Below are positions 15,855 to 27,136 of a stretch of DNA of 40,976 nt, in pieces. The notes under the pieces are model-generated. The model worked only from the letters and a program-made list of their open reading frames with translations. It had not been told where the DNA came from and searched no databases. A program made the position numbers and the translations under genes. Location of the stretch: assembly GCA_019686135.1 (NCBI GenBank), contig JADGHL010000036.1:1-40976 (forward strand), read 5' to 3'. How positions within the stretch are numbered: position 1 is the stretch's first letter; each line of letters opens with the position of its first letter. The stretch comes from Myxococcaceae bacterium. Its GTDB lineage: Bacteria; Myxococcota; Myxococcia; Myxococcales; Myxococcaceae.

Positions 15855-15978
15855 CGCGCCGCGGCGTGGGACTTTGACGCTGCCTCCGCGGCGAGCCTCG
15901 TGTACTGTCCGCGCCGGAATCCGACTCTGCGCCCGTCCCCCGGCCGACTCCCCGGGCGCGTATCCGTGAGGAAGAGTG

Positions 15979-17856
15979 ATGCGTCGTTCATTGTGGCTGG
16001 CGGCCCTGGCTGTGTTGTGTGCCGCCGATGTGATGATTGTGGGCTGTCAGGGCTGTAACCCGCCACCGCCGCCGCCTCCTCCACCGGAGGATGCGGGCGT
16101 GGACGCGGGCGTCGATGCCGGTGAGGTGGACGCCGGCCCCGACCTGTCCTGCCCCTCGGGCACCGACGACGAGTGCCTCCAGAAGCTCGGGCCCGAATAC
16201 ATCTGCGACCAGGTTCAGGGCTCGGACACCTTCGACACCTGCATCCTGAAGTGCCGCACCGACGACGAGTGCGCGCACTACAAGCAGGGCCTGCGCTGCG
16301 AGGAGAAGACCGGGCACTGCATCATTGCGCAGGGGTGCACCGACGACACCAACTGCCGCGCCTGCGATCCCTCGCAGCCGGCGGGCTGTCCGGATTTGTT
16401 CAAAGACTGGTACTGCGATCCCAACTTCGGCAAGGAGTGCCGGTGCGTGCCGGAGAACAACGGCACCGGTTTCCCGGGCGTCTGCCGCCGCGTGAAGGGC
16501 GTCTGTGAAGAGTGCACCTCGGACGCAGAGTGCGGCAACGGCCCCGTCTTCGACACCCAGGGCGTCTGCGTCGCGCTCCAGGGCGATCCCAACGGGCAGC
16601 TCCCGGACGGAGGCACGCGGAAGTACTGCTTCCAGAAGGGGATCGTCTGCGGCTGCGGTATGAAGCCCGACCCCTCCACAGGCGCCTGCGTGCCCCAGTT
16701 GGGTTCGTGCAACGACATCGGCTGCGAGGAGGACTCCGACTGCCCGTTCGGCTCGGTGTGCAACACCACCAGGTGCCTGTGCGAACCGCGCTGCGTCTGG
16801 AACTTCGCCACGCAGGAGCTGAACCCGCCCGGGTGCCCGCCCGGCAAGTCGTGCTGGGTCGATCCGGCGAACCTCGATCCGAACTCGCCGTTCTTCGGCG
16901 CCGGCCGCTGCAAGCCGCCGTGCACCGACAACGTGCAGTGCTCGATCGATGACCCGCGCCTGGTCTGCAAGGCGGAAGAGGTCGCCGGCGGCACGTCCCT
17001 CAACCGCTGCCGCCCGGACGGCGAGTGCATGGACGATCTCGAATGCCCCGAGCCGCAGATGGGTTCGATCTACCTGGGCTACTGCGACCGCAGCGAGTTC
17101 AAGTGCAAGCAGGACTGCCGCATCGGCATCGACCCGGTCACCAACCAGCCGTATGACGACTGCATCAGCGGTTACCGCTGCGAGGAGGACCAGAACGGGC
17201 AGCACATCTGCAAGCAGCTCAGCTGCGTGGAGGCCGGGGGCGCCCGTCTGGCGTGCACCACCGGCCAGTTGTGCTGCGGCGAGGACCGCAACGGCGACGG
17301 CACTGCCGAACCGTGCCCGCCGTCCGGCCTGGAGTCGAACAACTGCTACACCGCGCCGTCCCCGCCGTTCTGCACGCCGTGCATGTCGCATGAGGACTGC
17401 AACCAGGTGAGCTTCAACGGAAGCCCGCTGCCGTCCCTGTGTATGCAGGTGTCGATGAACACGGCCGTGTGCGCGCCGGCGACGTTCAATGACTTCAGCG
17501 TCGATCAGAACGGTATCGCGCGCGCGTACAAGGGGTGCCCGGCGAAGTACTCCGCCGTGACCATCAAGACCCAGTGCATGATCGACGCGGACTGCGGTCC
17601 GCAGGGCGATTGCGGCGAAGACCTGAGCACCACGCTCCCGGACGGCGGCCACCCGCTGACCTGCCTCTGCACCGCCGACGGCACGCCCAACAGCACCGCC
17701 GGCTGCCCCGTGGATCCGGACGCCGGGGTGATCTCGTACTGCCGGTTCGCGCCGGCGGGGACGCCGACCCAGTGCATCGTCTCGGTGGTGTGCCTGCCTT
17801 CGGCCTCGGTGATCCAGGAGGACCCGGCGAACGGCGGGTGCGGCATCCCGCTGTAG
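15979..17856 (+). CDS. Very cysteine-rich surface lipoprotein
   Basis: Large (625 aa) secreted lipoprotein with about 70 cysteines, about 11% of residues. The signal peptide ends in a lipobox MIVGC. A poly-proline run and an Asp-Ala-Gly repeat linker (EDAGVDAGVDAG) follow, typical of myxobacterial lipoproteins. The body is a series of small Cys-bounded units with recurring phrases such as C-x(2-3)-DxxC and RCxxDxEC. This suggests many small disulfide-knotted modules like those in myxobacterial proteins named tryptophan synthase alpha chain or EGF-like; no catalytic motif was seen. The ATG at 15979 has GAGGAAG upstream; a GTG directly before it is an alternative. A strong terminator follows. 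Function unknown; adhesion or surface structure is a guess. Confidence 0.85.
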   Translation: MRRSLWLAALAVLCAADVMIVGCQGCNPPPPPPPPPEDAGVDAGVDAGEVDAGPDLSCPSGTDDECLQKLGPEYICDQVQGSDTFDTCILKCRTDDECAHYKQGLRCEEKTGHCIIAQGCTDDTNCRACDPSQPAGCPDLFKDWYCDPNFGKECRCVPENNGTGFPGVCRRVKGVCEECTSDAECGNGPVFDTQGVCVALQGDPNGQLPDGGTRKYCFQKGIVCGCGMKPDPSTGACVPQLGSCNDIGCEEDSDCPFGSVCNTTRCLCEPRCVWNFATQELNPPGCPPGKSCWVDPANLDPNSPFFGAGRCKPPCTDNVQCSIDDPRLVCKAEEVAGGTSLNRCRPDGECMDDLECPEPQMGSIYLGYCDRSEFKCKQDCRIGIDPVTNQPYDDCISGYRCEEDQNGQHICKQLSCVEAGGARLACTTGQLCCGEDRNGDGTAEPCPPSGLESNNCYTAPSPPFCTPCMSHEDCNQVSFNGSPLPSLCMQVSMNTAVCAPATFNDFSVDQNGIARAYKGCPAKYSAVTIKTQCMIDADCGPQGDCGEDLSTTLPDGGHPLTCLCTADGTPNSTAGCPVDPDAGVISYCRFAPAGTPTQCIVSVVCLPSASVIQEDPANGGCGIPL

Positions 17857-17878
17857 AGCGGACCCGGTGACGTGAACG

Positions 17879-17913
17879 GCGCGCGGCTCCCCGGTGGGGC
17901 CGCGCGCTTTTTT
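17879..17913 (+). terminator. Strong intrinsic terminator
   Basis: GCGCGCGG (17879-17886) pairs with CCGCGCGC (17900-17907), with an inner CCCC-GGT-GGGG pairing, followed directly by six T residues (17908-17913). It sits 23 bases after the Cys-rich lipoprotein stop and just before the convergent protease stop. It is the only canonical hairpin plus T-tract terminator I found in the window. Confidence 0.9.
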
Positions 17914-17917
17914 CCCG

Positions 17918-19012
17918 CTACGGCCGGCCCGCGTCGGAGCCTGCATCCGGATGCACCGGGGCAGCGGCGTTTGGAGCGGGCGCGGGCGCGTGCCGGCGGC
18001 GGTGCCACTCTCCGGCGGCCACCAGGAGAATCACCGCGCAGAGGACAAGAAAGCCCAGCGTGTGCAGCGCGGTCTCCACCTTCGGATTCATCGGCCGCTT
18101 GCGGATCGCCTCGATGACGGTGAGGACGATCCGTCCACCATCGAGGGCGGGGAAGGGGAGGAGGTAGAAGATCGCCAGCGCCGCAGAGAGGTGCACGAGG
18201 ACGCGGAGGAACGCGTCCAGGCCGGACGACGCCACGTCGGAGGCCTGCTTCATCAGGAGGACCGGCGTGGCCTCATCCGGTCCGGGCCTGCCCCGGGCCA
18301 TCCGCCAGAGCAGCTGCGTCCCCTCGCGGACCAACCGTCCGAGATACCCGGCCGATTCAAAGAGCGCCTCGCGGAACGGGAGGCTCCGGTAGACGTACTG
18401 CTGAGTGACGCCGATCCGCCCCGTCCCATCGGGCCCGGCGCGCGGCACCACCTCCACCCGGGCCGGGCCCTCGGCGCGGTGGACCTCCAGCACCAGCGGC
18501 GTGCCCGGATGCGACTCCACCTGTTCGACCAGGTCGCTCCACTCGCCCAGCGCCACGCCGTTCACCGCGGCGATGACGTCGCCCGGACGCAGCTGGGCCC
18601 GCGCGGCGACCGAACCCGGCTCGACCGTGCCCACGGTCAGCTTCACCGGGACGTGCGTTCCGGCGAGGAACAACCCCATCAGCACCCCGAACGCGACTGC
18701 GGCGTTGACCACGGATCCGGCCGCCAGCACGACGATGCGTGCCCACCACGCCCGGGCGAGGAACGAGCCCGGTTCCACCCCGGGCCCGCTCCCCTGGTGG
18801 GGGTTGAGGCCGTGGATGCGGACATAGCCGCCGAAGGGGATCGCCCCCAGCACCCAGTCCGTGTGGCGGCGCCGAAGCGTGACGATCGGCGGCCCGAAGC
18901 CGATCGCGAAGCGATCCACCCGCATCCGCAACAGCCGCGCGGCGGCCAGGTGCCCCAGCTCGTGGAGGGCGATCAACAGCCCGAGCGCGAGGATGGCGTA
19001 AAGGTAGCGCAC
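17918..19012 (-). CDS. Second M50 site-2 protease with one PDZ domain
   Basis: Membrane zinc metalloprotease, 364 aa, paralogous to rseP in this window. HELGH lies at residues 17-21 in the first helix, IPFGGYVRIHG follows, one PDZ domain sits at about 125-190 (LRPGDVIAAVNGV), and the third zinc ligand is in FPALDGGRIV. This LDGG is canonical, unlike the rseP copy. It ends with a transmembrane helix and a Pro/Ala-rich tail ending PDAGSDAGRP. The GTG at 19012 starts right before the first helix, with no upstream ATG that preserves the family. It is 10 bases downstream of the NUDIX gene. Substrate unknown; myxobacteria carry several S2P paralogs for regulated proteolysis. Confidence 0.9.
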   Translation of the reverse strand: MRYLYAILALGLLIALHELGHLAAARLLRMRVDRFAIGFGPPIVTLRRRHTDWVLGAIPFGGYVRIHGLNPHQGSGPGVEPGSFLARAWWARIVVLAAGSVVNAAVAFGVLMGLFLAGTHVPVKLTVGTVEPGSVAARAQLRPGDVIAAVNGVALGEWSDLVEQVESHPGTPLVLEVHRAEGPARVEVVPRAGPDGTGRIGVTQQYVYRSLPFREALFESAGYLGRLVREGTQLLWRMARGRPGPDEATPVLLMKQASDVASSGLDAFLRVLVHLSAALAIFYLLPFPALDGGRIVLTVIEAIRKRPMNPKVETALHTLGFLVLCAVILLVAAGEWHRRRHAPAPAPNAAAPVHPDAGSDAGRP

Positions 19013-19022
19013 CCCGGATCCA

Positions 19023-19445
19023 TCAGATCTTCCGCCGCTTCCCGGTGCGCTTGTACGCGAGATAGTCGGCGAGGATCTGCCCGTGGTCGAAGGCGAGATC
19101 CGTGGGGAGCTCGTCCAGACCGAACGCCCGCGCCTCGGCGGCGTCGTCCGCGCCGCGCGGTTCGCCCTCCGCCCAGCCGATGTACACGGTTGAGATGGTG
19201 TGGCGCCGCGGATCGCGCGCCGGATCCGAATAGGTGAAGAACTGCTCGGTGAGATCCACCGAGAGGCCGGTCTCCTCCTTCGCCTCGCGCACCGCCGCGT
19301 CGTGGAGCTTCTCGCCGACATCCACGAACCCGCCCGGCAGCGCCCAGCCCAGCGGCGGGTTCTTGCGGCGGATCAACACGATCCGATCGCCGGGGAGCTC
19401 GATCAGACAGTCCACCGTCACCAGCGGCGTCTTGATTTGGGACAT
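19023..19445 (-). CDS. NUDIX hydrolase
   Basis: Small 140-aa pyrophosphohydrolase. The NUDIX box is complete: [20 protein letters not shown] followed by TGL, fitting G-x5-E-x7-REUxEExGU. LGWALPGGF precedes it. The family hydrolyses nucleoside diphosphates linked to another moiety. The closest common type with this size and the [14 protein letters not shown] context is the ADP-ribose/ADP-sugar group, but specificity is inferred. The start is the ATG at 19445 (MSQIKTP); the frame is open upstream but not family-like. It is cotranscribed with the M50 gene and divergent from the lipoprotein gene. Confidence 0.88.
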   Translation of the reverse strand: MSQIKTPLVTVDCLIELPGDRIVLIRRKNPPLGWALPGGFVDVGEKLHDAAVREAKEETGLSVDLTEQFFTYSDPARDPRRHTISTVYIGWAEGEPRGADDAAEARAFGLDELPTDLAFDHGQILADYLAYKRTGKRRKI

Positions 19446-19500
19446 GACCCGAAGCTTACAAGTCGTTGCCGTGCGCGCCATCTCGGGTGAGGATCGTTCC

Positions 19501-19986
19501 GTGACGCTCCGTCCGAACGCGCGCGGGCAGCTGTGGCTCCTTTGGGCCGCTCTCGTCCTCTTCGGCGGTTGCCGCACCCATCCGCTCTCCGACGGGCGCT
19601 ATGCGTTCACCGCGGACCAGATCGTGGTCGACGATTGCGGCATCCTCCCCGACGCGGCGTCGCTCTGGGACGGCGTGCTCATCCAGGACGGCAACTTCGT
19701 CCGCATCCAGTACGACCTCTACGACTCGGAGCTGACCGGGCGGTACCGCGAGGTCGACGAGTCGTTCTACGTGGACGGCAGCGCCTCGAAGGTGTCCGGA
19801 ACGCCTCGTGGCGTCGCCTGCACGTTCGATCTCGTGAACATCCACATCGACGGAGCGCTCGGCCCCGACGACGACGTGTTCACCGGCGTGGTCCGCGTGC
19901 ACACCCGCACGCTCGGGGACGACCGCTGCGAGTGCGACTTGCAGACCACGTTCACCGCGAACTTCGTACCCGGATCCGCACCGTAG
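19501..19986 (+). CDS. Small lipoprotein of unknown function
   Basis: 161-aa protein with an N-terminal hydrophobic stretch and a lipobox LFGGC (Cys at about 23). The mature part is beta-rich and contains four cysteines (DDCG, GVACTF, DRCEC), likely forming disulfides. Phrases such as [18 protein letters not shown] suggest a lipocalin-like or small beta-barrel fold, but I do not recognise a family. The GTG at 19501 has no obvious ribosome-binding site. The region between it and the divergent NUDIX gene is only 55 bases, so promoters must overlap. Confidence 0.65.
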   Translation: MTLRPNARGQLWLLWAALVLFGGCRTHPLSDGRYAFTADQIVVDDCGILPDAASLWDGVLIQDGNFVRIQYDLYDSELTGRYREVDESFYVDGSASKVSGTPRGVACTFDLVNIHIDGALGPDDDVFTGVVRVHTRTLGDDRCECDLQTTFTANFVPGSAP

Positions 19987-20080
19987 GCCCTCCGACAGCA
20001 CCGGCCGGCCGACGCGGCCGTGCGCTTGTCGCGCCCGATGGGCCTTCCTATGACTGAGGCCCTCCCCAGCGAGGTGCCCC

Positions 20081-22033
<1,953 letters not shown>

Positions 22034-22039
22034 CGCGGC

Positions 22040-22735
22040 TCAGTGCAGCACCAGGCGGAGGTCCGGGCCCGGCCCGCGCGGAGAGGGCCGGGGCGCCACC
22101 AGGCTGAAGCCCTCCTCCACGATGTTCCACGGGGACGAGGCGCGCACCACGCCTTCCAGCCACGTGGGCAACACCGCGCCGCCGGTGGTCACCGTGACCA
22201 GCACGCGCCCGTCCGCGAAGCGGTCCGGCACGCCGAGCGCGAGCTGGCCGGTGCGCTCCAGCATCCGCGCGTCGATCCGGTGGAAGGCAAGGTCCCGGTC
22301 CAGGGTCACCGACCATCCGGCACGACTGCGGAAAAGCCTGCGGGTGAATTCGATCCCCAGCACCGGCACGAGATCGCCCGGCGCGTCGGGGGCGAGATCC
22401 TGGAGCGCGTTCGGGCGGAGCGCGGCGCGGAGCGCACGGCGCGGGAGCTCGAGCTCGACGTGGCGCAGCTCGTCGGAGAGCTGACGCTTCACCTCCAGCG
22501 TCACCTTGTCCGGCGCCGTCGAGCGCTCGATGACCCGGACCTCGAGCGCGTGCTCCTGCTCCCGCACTTGGTTGAGCGTGCGCGGCAGGCGGCGATCGAA
22601 GTGGATGACGCGCAGCCGCTCATGGCCATGGACGGTCACGTCCTCGGCCTTGAGGCACCGTTCGATCGCCTGGCCGTCTGCTACCGACACGCCGACTGCG
22701 ATCTCGTCGCGCCCGTCCAGAATCCGCTTCCGCAT
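22040..22735 (-). CDS. Degenerate VTC-fold (polyphosphate-polymerase-like) protein
   Basis: 231-aa protein whose strand order matches VTC/triphosphate-tunnel proteins: RVIHFDRR (about 42-49), LEVRVIE, DKVTLEVKRQLSDE, VLGIEFTRRLF then WSVTLDRDLAFHRID, and a last segment LPTWLEGVVR. Compared with the intact VTC gene at 39934-40647, several tunnel residues are missing. The late VVVEVK, with its metal-binding Glu and Lys, reads VLVTVTTGG, and the terminal SKF lysine is gone. So it is either a divergent TTM enzyme or inactive. The ATG at 22735 has GAGGAG 9 bases upstream; an ATG at 22762 is an alternative. It is divergent from the aminotransferase-fold gene. Confidence 0.6.
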   Translation of the reverse strand: MRKRILDGRDEIAVGVSVADGQAIERCLKAEDVTVHGHERLRVIHFDRRLPRTLNQVREQEHALEVRVIERSTAPDKVTLEVKRQLSDELRHVELELPRRALRAALRPNALQDLAPDAPGDLVPVLGIEFTRRLFRSRAGWSVTLDRDLAFHRIDARMLERTGQLALGVPDRFADGRVLVTVTTGGAVLPTWLEGVVRASSPWNIVEEGFSLVAPRPSPRGPGPDLRLVLH

Positions 22736-22931
22736 GGTTCCGTGCTCCTCGCGTGGGTCCACCGTCCGTCGCAGGATTGCAGCCGCGGTGCCGCGGCCGG
22801 GCCGCGCAACGCCCCGAGCCGGTGAGGCGGCGCGTGCTCAGGGTGGGCAGAGAAGTCTCCACCTGCGGCCGTGCGGTCGCGCCGTCGATGAATCCACCGC
22901 CCCGACGTGGGAGCCGCTAGTCTCCGCCGCG

Positions 22932-24131
22932 ATGCCGAGGATGACTCCCGCACAAGCGCGTGCGCTGTTCCCCGCCACCCAACGCGCCAGCTACCTCAAC
23001 GCCGCCGCCAGCTCGCCCATCGCAACGACCGTCCATCAGGCGGTCGTCGACCACTACCGCGAGGCGATGGAGTGGGGCGACGTGGGCTTCGAGGCGTGGA
23101 TCCGCCGCAAGGACGAGATCCGCCGCCGGCTGGCGCAGCTGATCGGCGCGGATGCCGAGGATGTCGCGTTCCTCAACTCGACATCGATGGGCTTCAACCT
23201 CGTGGCGCGGATGCTGCGGGCGCACGGCGTGCGTCAGGTGGTGACGTTGGCGGACGAGTTCCCCACCACCACGCTTCCGTTGCTCAACGCCGGCCTGACG
23301 CTCCGCGTGGTCCGGCCGAAGAAGGACGGCGCCTACAGCCTGGACGATCTGGAGGCGGCGGTCGGGCGGAGCACCGGCGCCATCGTGCTGAGCGCGGTCC
23401 AGTACGCCAGCGGCTTTCGCATCGACCTTCAGGCGGTCCGGCGCCTGTGCCGGGCGAAGAAGCTCCTGTTCGCGGTGAACGGCGCGCAGGCGCTGGGCCA
23501 GGTGCCGATCGACGTGAAGGCGGCGGGGATCGACTTTCTATGCGGCACCAGCCACAAGTGGATGATGGGCGGCTTCGGCGTGGGGATCTTCTACGCGCGC
23601 CGCGCGCTGTTCGGATCCTCCGGACCGCTGCCTCTGGCCGGGTGGCTCTCGGTCGCTTCTCCCATGGACATGGACAACCTCGCCGGAGCGAAGCGGCGTG
23701 GGGGCCGGCGCCGCGTGTGGTTCGAAGCCGGTCCCGGCGCACGCTTCCGCCGGATGGCGTCGGCGATGGACATCGGCGTCACCGCGTTCGGGCCAATCTT
23801 CGGCTTCGGCGAAGCGCTCGCGATCATTGAGCGCGTCGGCGTGGAGGCGATCCGCGGGCACAACGCCAGGCTCCAGAAGGTGCTGCGGGCGGGGCTGCGC
23901 TCGCGCGGCTTTGCGCCGAACGCGCCGGACGATCCGGACGTCGGCTCCGGGATCTGCGTGTTCCCGGTCCGCGGTGACCCGCACGCCGCCGTGCGCGAGC
24001 TGGGGCGCAAGGGCGTGGTGGTGAGCCCGCGCGGCGGCGGCGTCCGGGTCTCCACGCACATGTTCAACGCCGAAGAGGATCTCGATCAGCTCTTCTGGGC
24101 GATCGACCGGATCGGCCTTTCGCCAGCCTGA
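22932..24131 (+). CDS. Class V aminotransferase-fold PLP enzyme
   Basis: 399-aa fold-type I PLP protein related to cysteine desulfurases and isopenicillin N epimerase-like enzymes. The PLP lysine is Lys209 in CGTSHKWMMGGFG. The start YLNAAASSPI and the core FLNSTSMGFNLV are typical. The loop that supplies the pyridine-nitrogen Asp reads AVNGAQALG, so Asn183 replaces the usual Asp. The His that normally stacks on the ring appears replaced by the DEFPTTT loop. I see no obvious active-site cysteine loop near the C-terminus, so desulfurase activity is doubtful. ATGs at 22932 and 22941 are both possible. No iron-sulfur genes are adjacent. Substrate unknown. Confidence 0.8.
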   Translation: MPRMTPAQARALFPATQRASYLNAAASSPIATTVHQAVVDHYREAMEWGDVGFEAWIRRKDEIRRRLAQLIGADAEDVAFLNSTSMGFNLVARMLRAHGVRQVVTLADEFPTTTLPLLNAGLTLRVVRPKKDGAYSLDDLEAAVGRSTGAIVLSAVQYASGFRIDLQAVRRLCRAKKLLFAVNGAQALGQVPIDVKAAGIDFLCGTSHKWMMGGFGVGIFYARRALFGSSGPLPLAGWLSVASPMDMDNLAGAKRRGGRRRVWFEAGPGARFRRMASAMDIGVTAFGPIFGFGEALAIIERVGVEAIRGHNARLQKVLRAGLRSRGFAPNAPDDPDVGSGICVFPVRGDPHAAVRELGRKGVVVSPRGGGVRVSTHMFNAEEDLDQLFWAIDRIGLSPA

Positions 24132-24154
24132 CGACGGGCCATGAGGTCCGTCGT
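24131..24154. terminator. 10-bp hairpin between convergent genes
   Basis: ACGACGGGCC-ATGA-GGTCCGTCGT folds into a 10-bp stem (one G-U pair) with a 4-base loop. It begins on the last base of the aminotransferase-fold stop and ends 5 bases before the homogentisate dioxygenase stop. It has no T-tract but is symmetrical and could serve both converging transcripts. Confidence 0.5.
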
Positions 24155-24159
24155 GGCCG

Positions 24160-25320
24160 TCACGGGATGAAGCTGTTCTGGTAGCCCGGGTCCTCCACGC
24201 CGAGCGCGGCCGCCGTGGCCTCGAGCGGCTGGACGACATCCAGCATCACCGCGAGCTCGGTGGTCTCCCGGTGGCCGATGCTGCCCTCGTACGCGCCCGG
24301 GTGCGGCCCGTGGGCGACGCCGGCCGGGTGGTGCGAGACGCTGCCCGGACCCACGCCCCGCCGCGAGGTGAAGTTGCCGCGGCAGTAGAAGAGGAACTCG
24401 TCCACGTCGATCGACGAGTGCGGGTAGGGGCAGGGGATGGCCTCGGGGTGGAAGTCCACCACGCGCGGCACGAACGAACAGATCAACGCCCCGCGTGCGG
24501 CAAAGGTGCCGTGCCACGTGGGCGGCAGGTGGACGAGCCCGGCGCGCGGCTGGAAGTTCAGGATGGGGAACGCCCACGGGTAGACCGTGCCGTCCCAGCC
24601 CACCACGTCCAGCGGAGAGTGCTGGTAGCAAAAGCCGTGGAACGCCTCGTTGCGCTTCACGAGGAGGTCGCGGATGCCCTCGTCCATCGGGCCCTTGAAC
24701 TCGACCTTGCGGAAGTCGCGGTGGCAGTACGGCGCGTCCATCCGCAGCTGACCGACCTCGTTGCGCCACTGCCGCGGCAGGTGGAGCGCGCCCTTGCACT
24801 CGATGGACAGCCAGTACTGCTCCTTGCCCGCGTCGGGGAGGATGCGGTGCGCGATCCCGCGGGGGATGAAGACGTAGTCCTCGGCCTCGAAGCGCAGATC
24901 GCCCAGGACCGACCGGACGATCCCGCCACCCTGGTGGATGTAGAAGAGGTCGTCCCCGTCGGCGTTGACGAAGTAGACGGGATCCGGTTCGGACGGGAAC
25001 AGGATGGAGATCGTGACGTCCGGGTTGAAGAGCAGCGGCATGCGCGCGTTCACCGGCGCGCCGCCCTTCCGCGGAAGCTCCTGCGTCTTGTAGTGCCGCT
25101 TCGCCAACGGGCGCGGTGCCACCGCCTTCGGCAGCTCCCATCCCGCCTTCACCTCCGCCAATGTCTGGGTGTGCGGCTCGCGGAGGTGGTAGGCGATCGT
25201 GTACGGGCCCTCGAAGCCGGCCTGGGTGAGGCACTCCTCGAACATCAGGCGCCCGGATTCGTCCCGGAACTGGATGTGGTGCTTGCGAGGCACCCTCCCC
25301 GCCACGACGCGCTCGAGCAC
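24160..25320 (-). CDS. hmgA: Homogentisate 1,2-dioxygenase
   Basis: Cupin-fold iron enzyme that opens the ring of homogentisate to maleylacetoacetate. The 386-aa product is shorter than the about 430-440 aa of animal or Pseudomonas enzymes but is the common length of the alternate bacterial group. Conserved stretches are FIPRGIAHRI, PLDVVGWDGTVYPWAF, PPTWHGTFAA and HPAGVAHGPHPGAYEGSIG, carrying the His/Glu iron ligands. The GTG at 25320 lies only 2 bases after the hppD stop, so the two are translationally coupled; the longer frame inside hppD is not homologous. It is the last gene of a four-gene tyrosine-catabolism operon. Confidence 0.93.
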   Translation of the reverse strand: MLERVVAGRVPRKHHIQFRDESGRLMFEECLTQAGFEGPYTIAYHLREPHTQTLAEVKAGWELPKAVAPRPLAKRHYKTQELPRKGGAPVNARMPLLFNPDVTISILFPSEPDPVYFVNADGDDLFYIHQGGGIVRSVLGDLRFEAEDYVFIPRGIAHRILPDAGKEQYWLSIECKGALHLPRQWRNEVGQLRMDAPYCHRDFRKVEFKGPMDEGIRDLLVKRNEAFHGFCYQHSPLDVVGWDGTVYPWAFPILNFQPRAGLVHLPPTWHGTFAARGALICSFVPRVVDFHPEAIPCPYPHSSIDVDEFLFYCRGNFTSRRGVGPGSVSHHPAGVAHGPHPGAYEGSIGHRETTELAVMLDVVQPLEATAAALGVEDPGYQNSFIP

Positions 25321-25322
25321 GG

Positions 25323-26480
<1,158 letters not shown>

Positions 26481-26492
26481 TTCGATCTCTCC

Positions 26493-27136
26493 TCAACGGG
26501 TGGGCACCGCGTCCGATTGCCGGTCCGCGTGTGCGTTCTGAAATGCTGGGAGCTCGTTGCACGCGCTCTCGACGCGCGTCAGAAGCCCGAACGATGACAC
26601 CTCTATCCCGAAACGCCGTGCCGAGTAGAGCTGCGGCACGAGGCAGATGTCCGCGACGCTCGGATGCTCGCCCACCAGGAAGGTGCCGGCGGTCTCCGCG
26701 GCCAGCGTCTCGAGCGCGGTGAGGCCCTTGACGATCCAGTGCGTCGCCCAGGCCTTCCTGTCGCCGTGCAGCGCCTGCTCGACGTGGTTGAGGACCTGGA
26801 GATTCTGGAGCGGCTGGATGCCCGAATTCACCAGCTCGGCCATCATCCGCGCGCGCGCGCGCAGGTACGGATCGCGGGGGAAGAGCGGGGGCGGGGGGGC
26901 AGCGCCTCGAGGTATTCTATGATCGCCAGCGACTGGGAGCGCCGCACCGTGCGCCCGGCGTGGGTGAACTCGAGCGTGGGGACGGAACCGGCCGGGTTGA
27001 TCTCGCGGTAGGTCTCCTGGTGCTGCACGCCCTCGAGCAGGTTGACCGGGACGTACTCGTACTTGAGCCCCTTGAGGTGGAGCGCGATGCGGGCGCGCCA
27101 GCTCGCAGACGAACGCCAATAGCCGTAGAGCTTCAT
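26493..27136 (-). pseudogene. maiA: Maleylacetoacetate isomerase, frameshifted
   Basis: Glutathione-transferase-family isomerase converting maleylacetoacetate to fumarylacetoacetate. The N-terminal half reads MKLYGYWRSSASWRARIALH, with the Ser-Ser-x3-Arg glutathione site, and continues to SLAIIEYLEALPP. The C-terminal half (PLFPRDPYLRARARMMAEL through EHPSVADICLVPQLYSARRF) is in another frame. The break falls in the run of seven then five G (plus strand) at 26887-26899. Adding one base, or removing two, joins both halves into a normal protein of about 214 aa. Both halves look under selection, so a sequencing error or very recent mutation is likely. The ATG at 27136 overlaps the preceding stop (ATGA). 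Confidence 0.85.

Noticed and set aside
15988-17946. Long (652 aa) open frame antisense to the Cys-rich lipoprotein
   Set aside because: Ala/Arg/Val-rich translation with no motif; antisense open frames are expected where Cys (TGC) and Asp/Gly codons dominate in 70% GC DNA.
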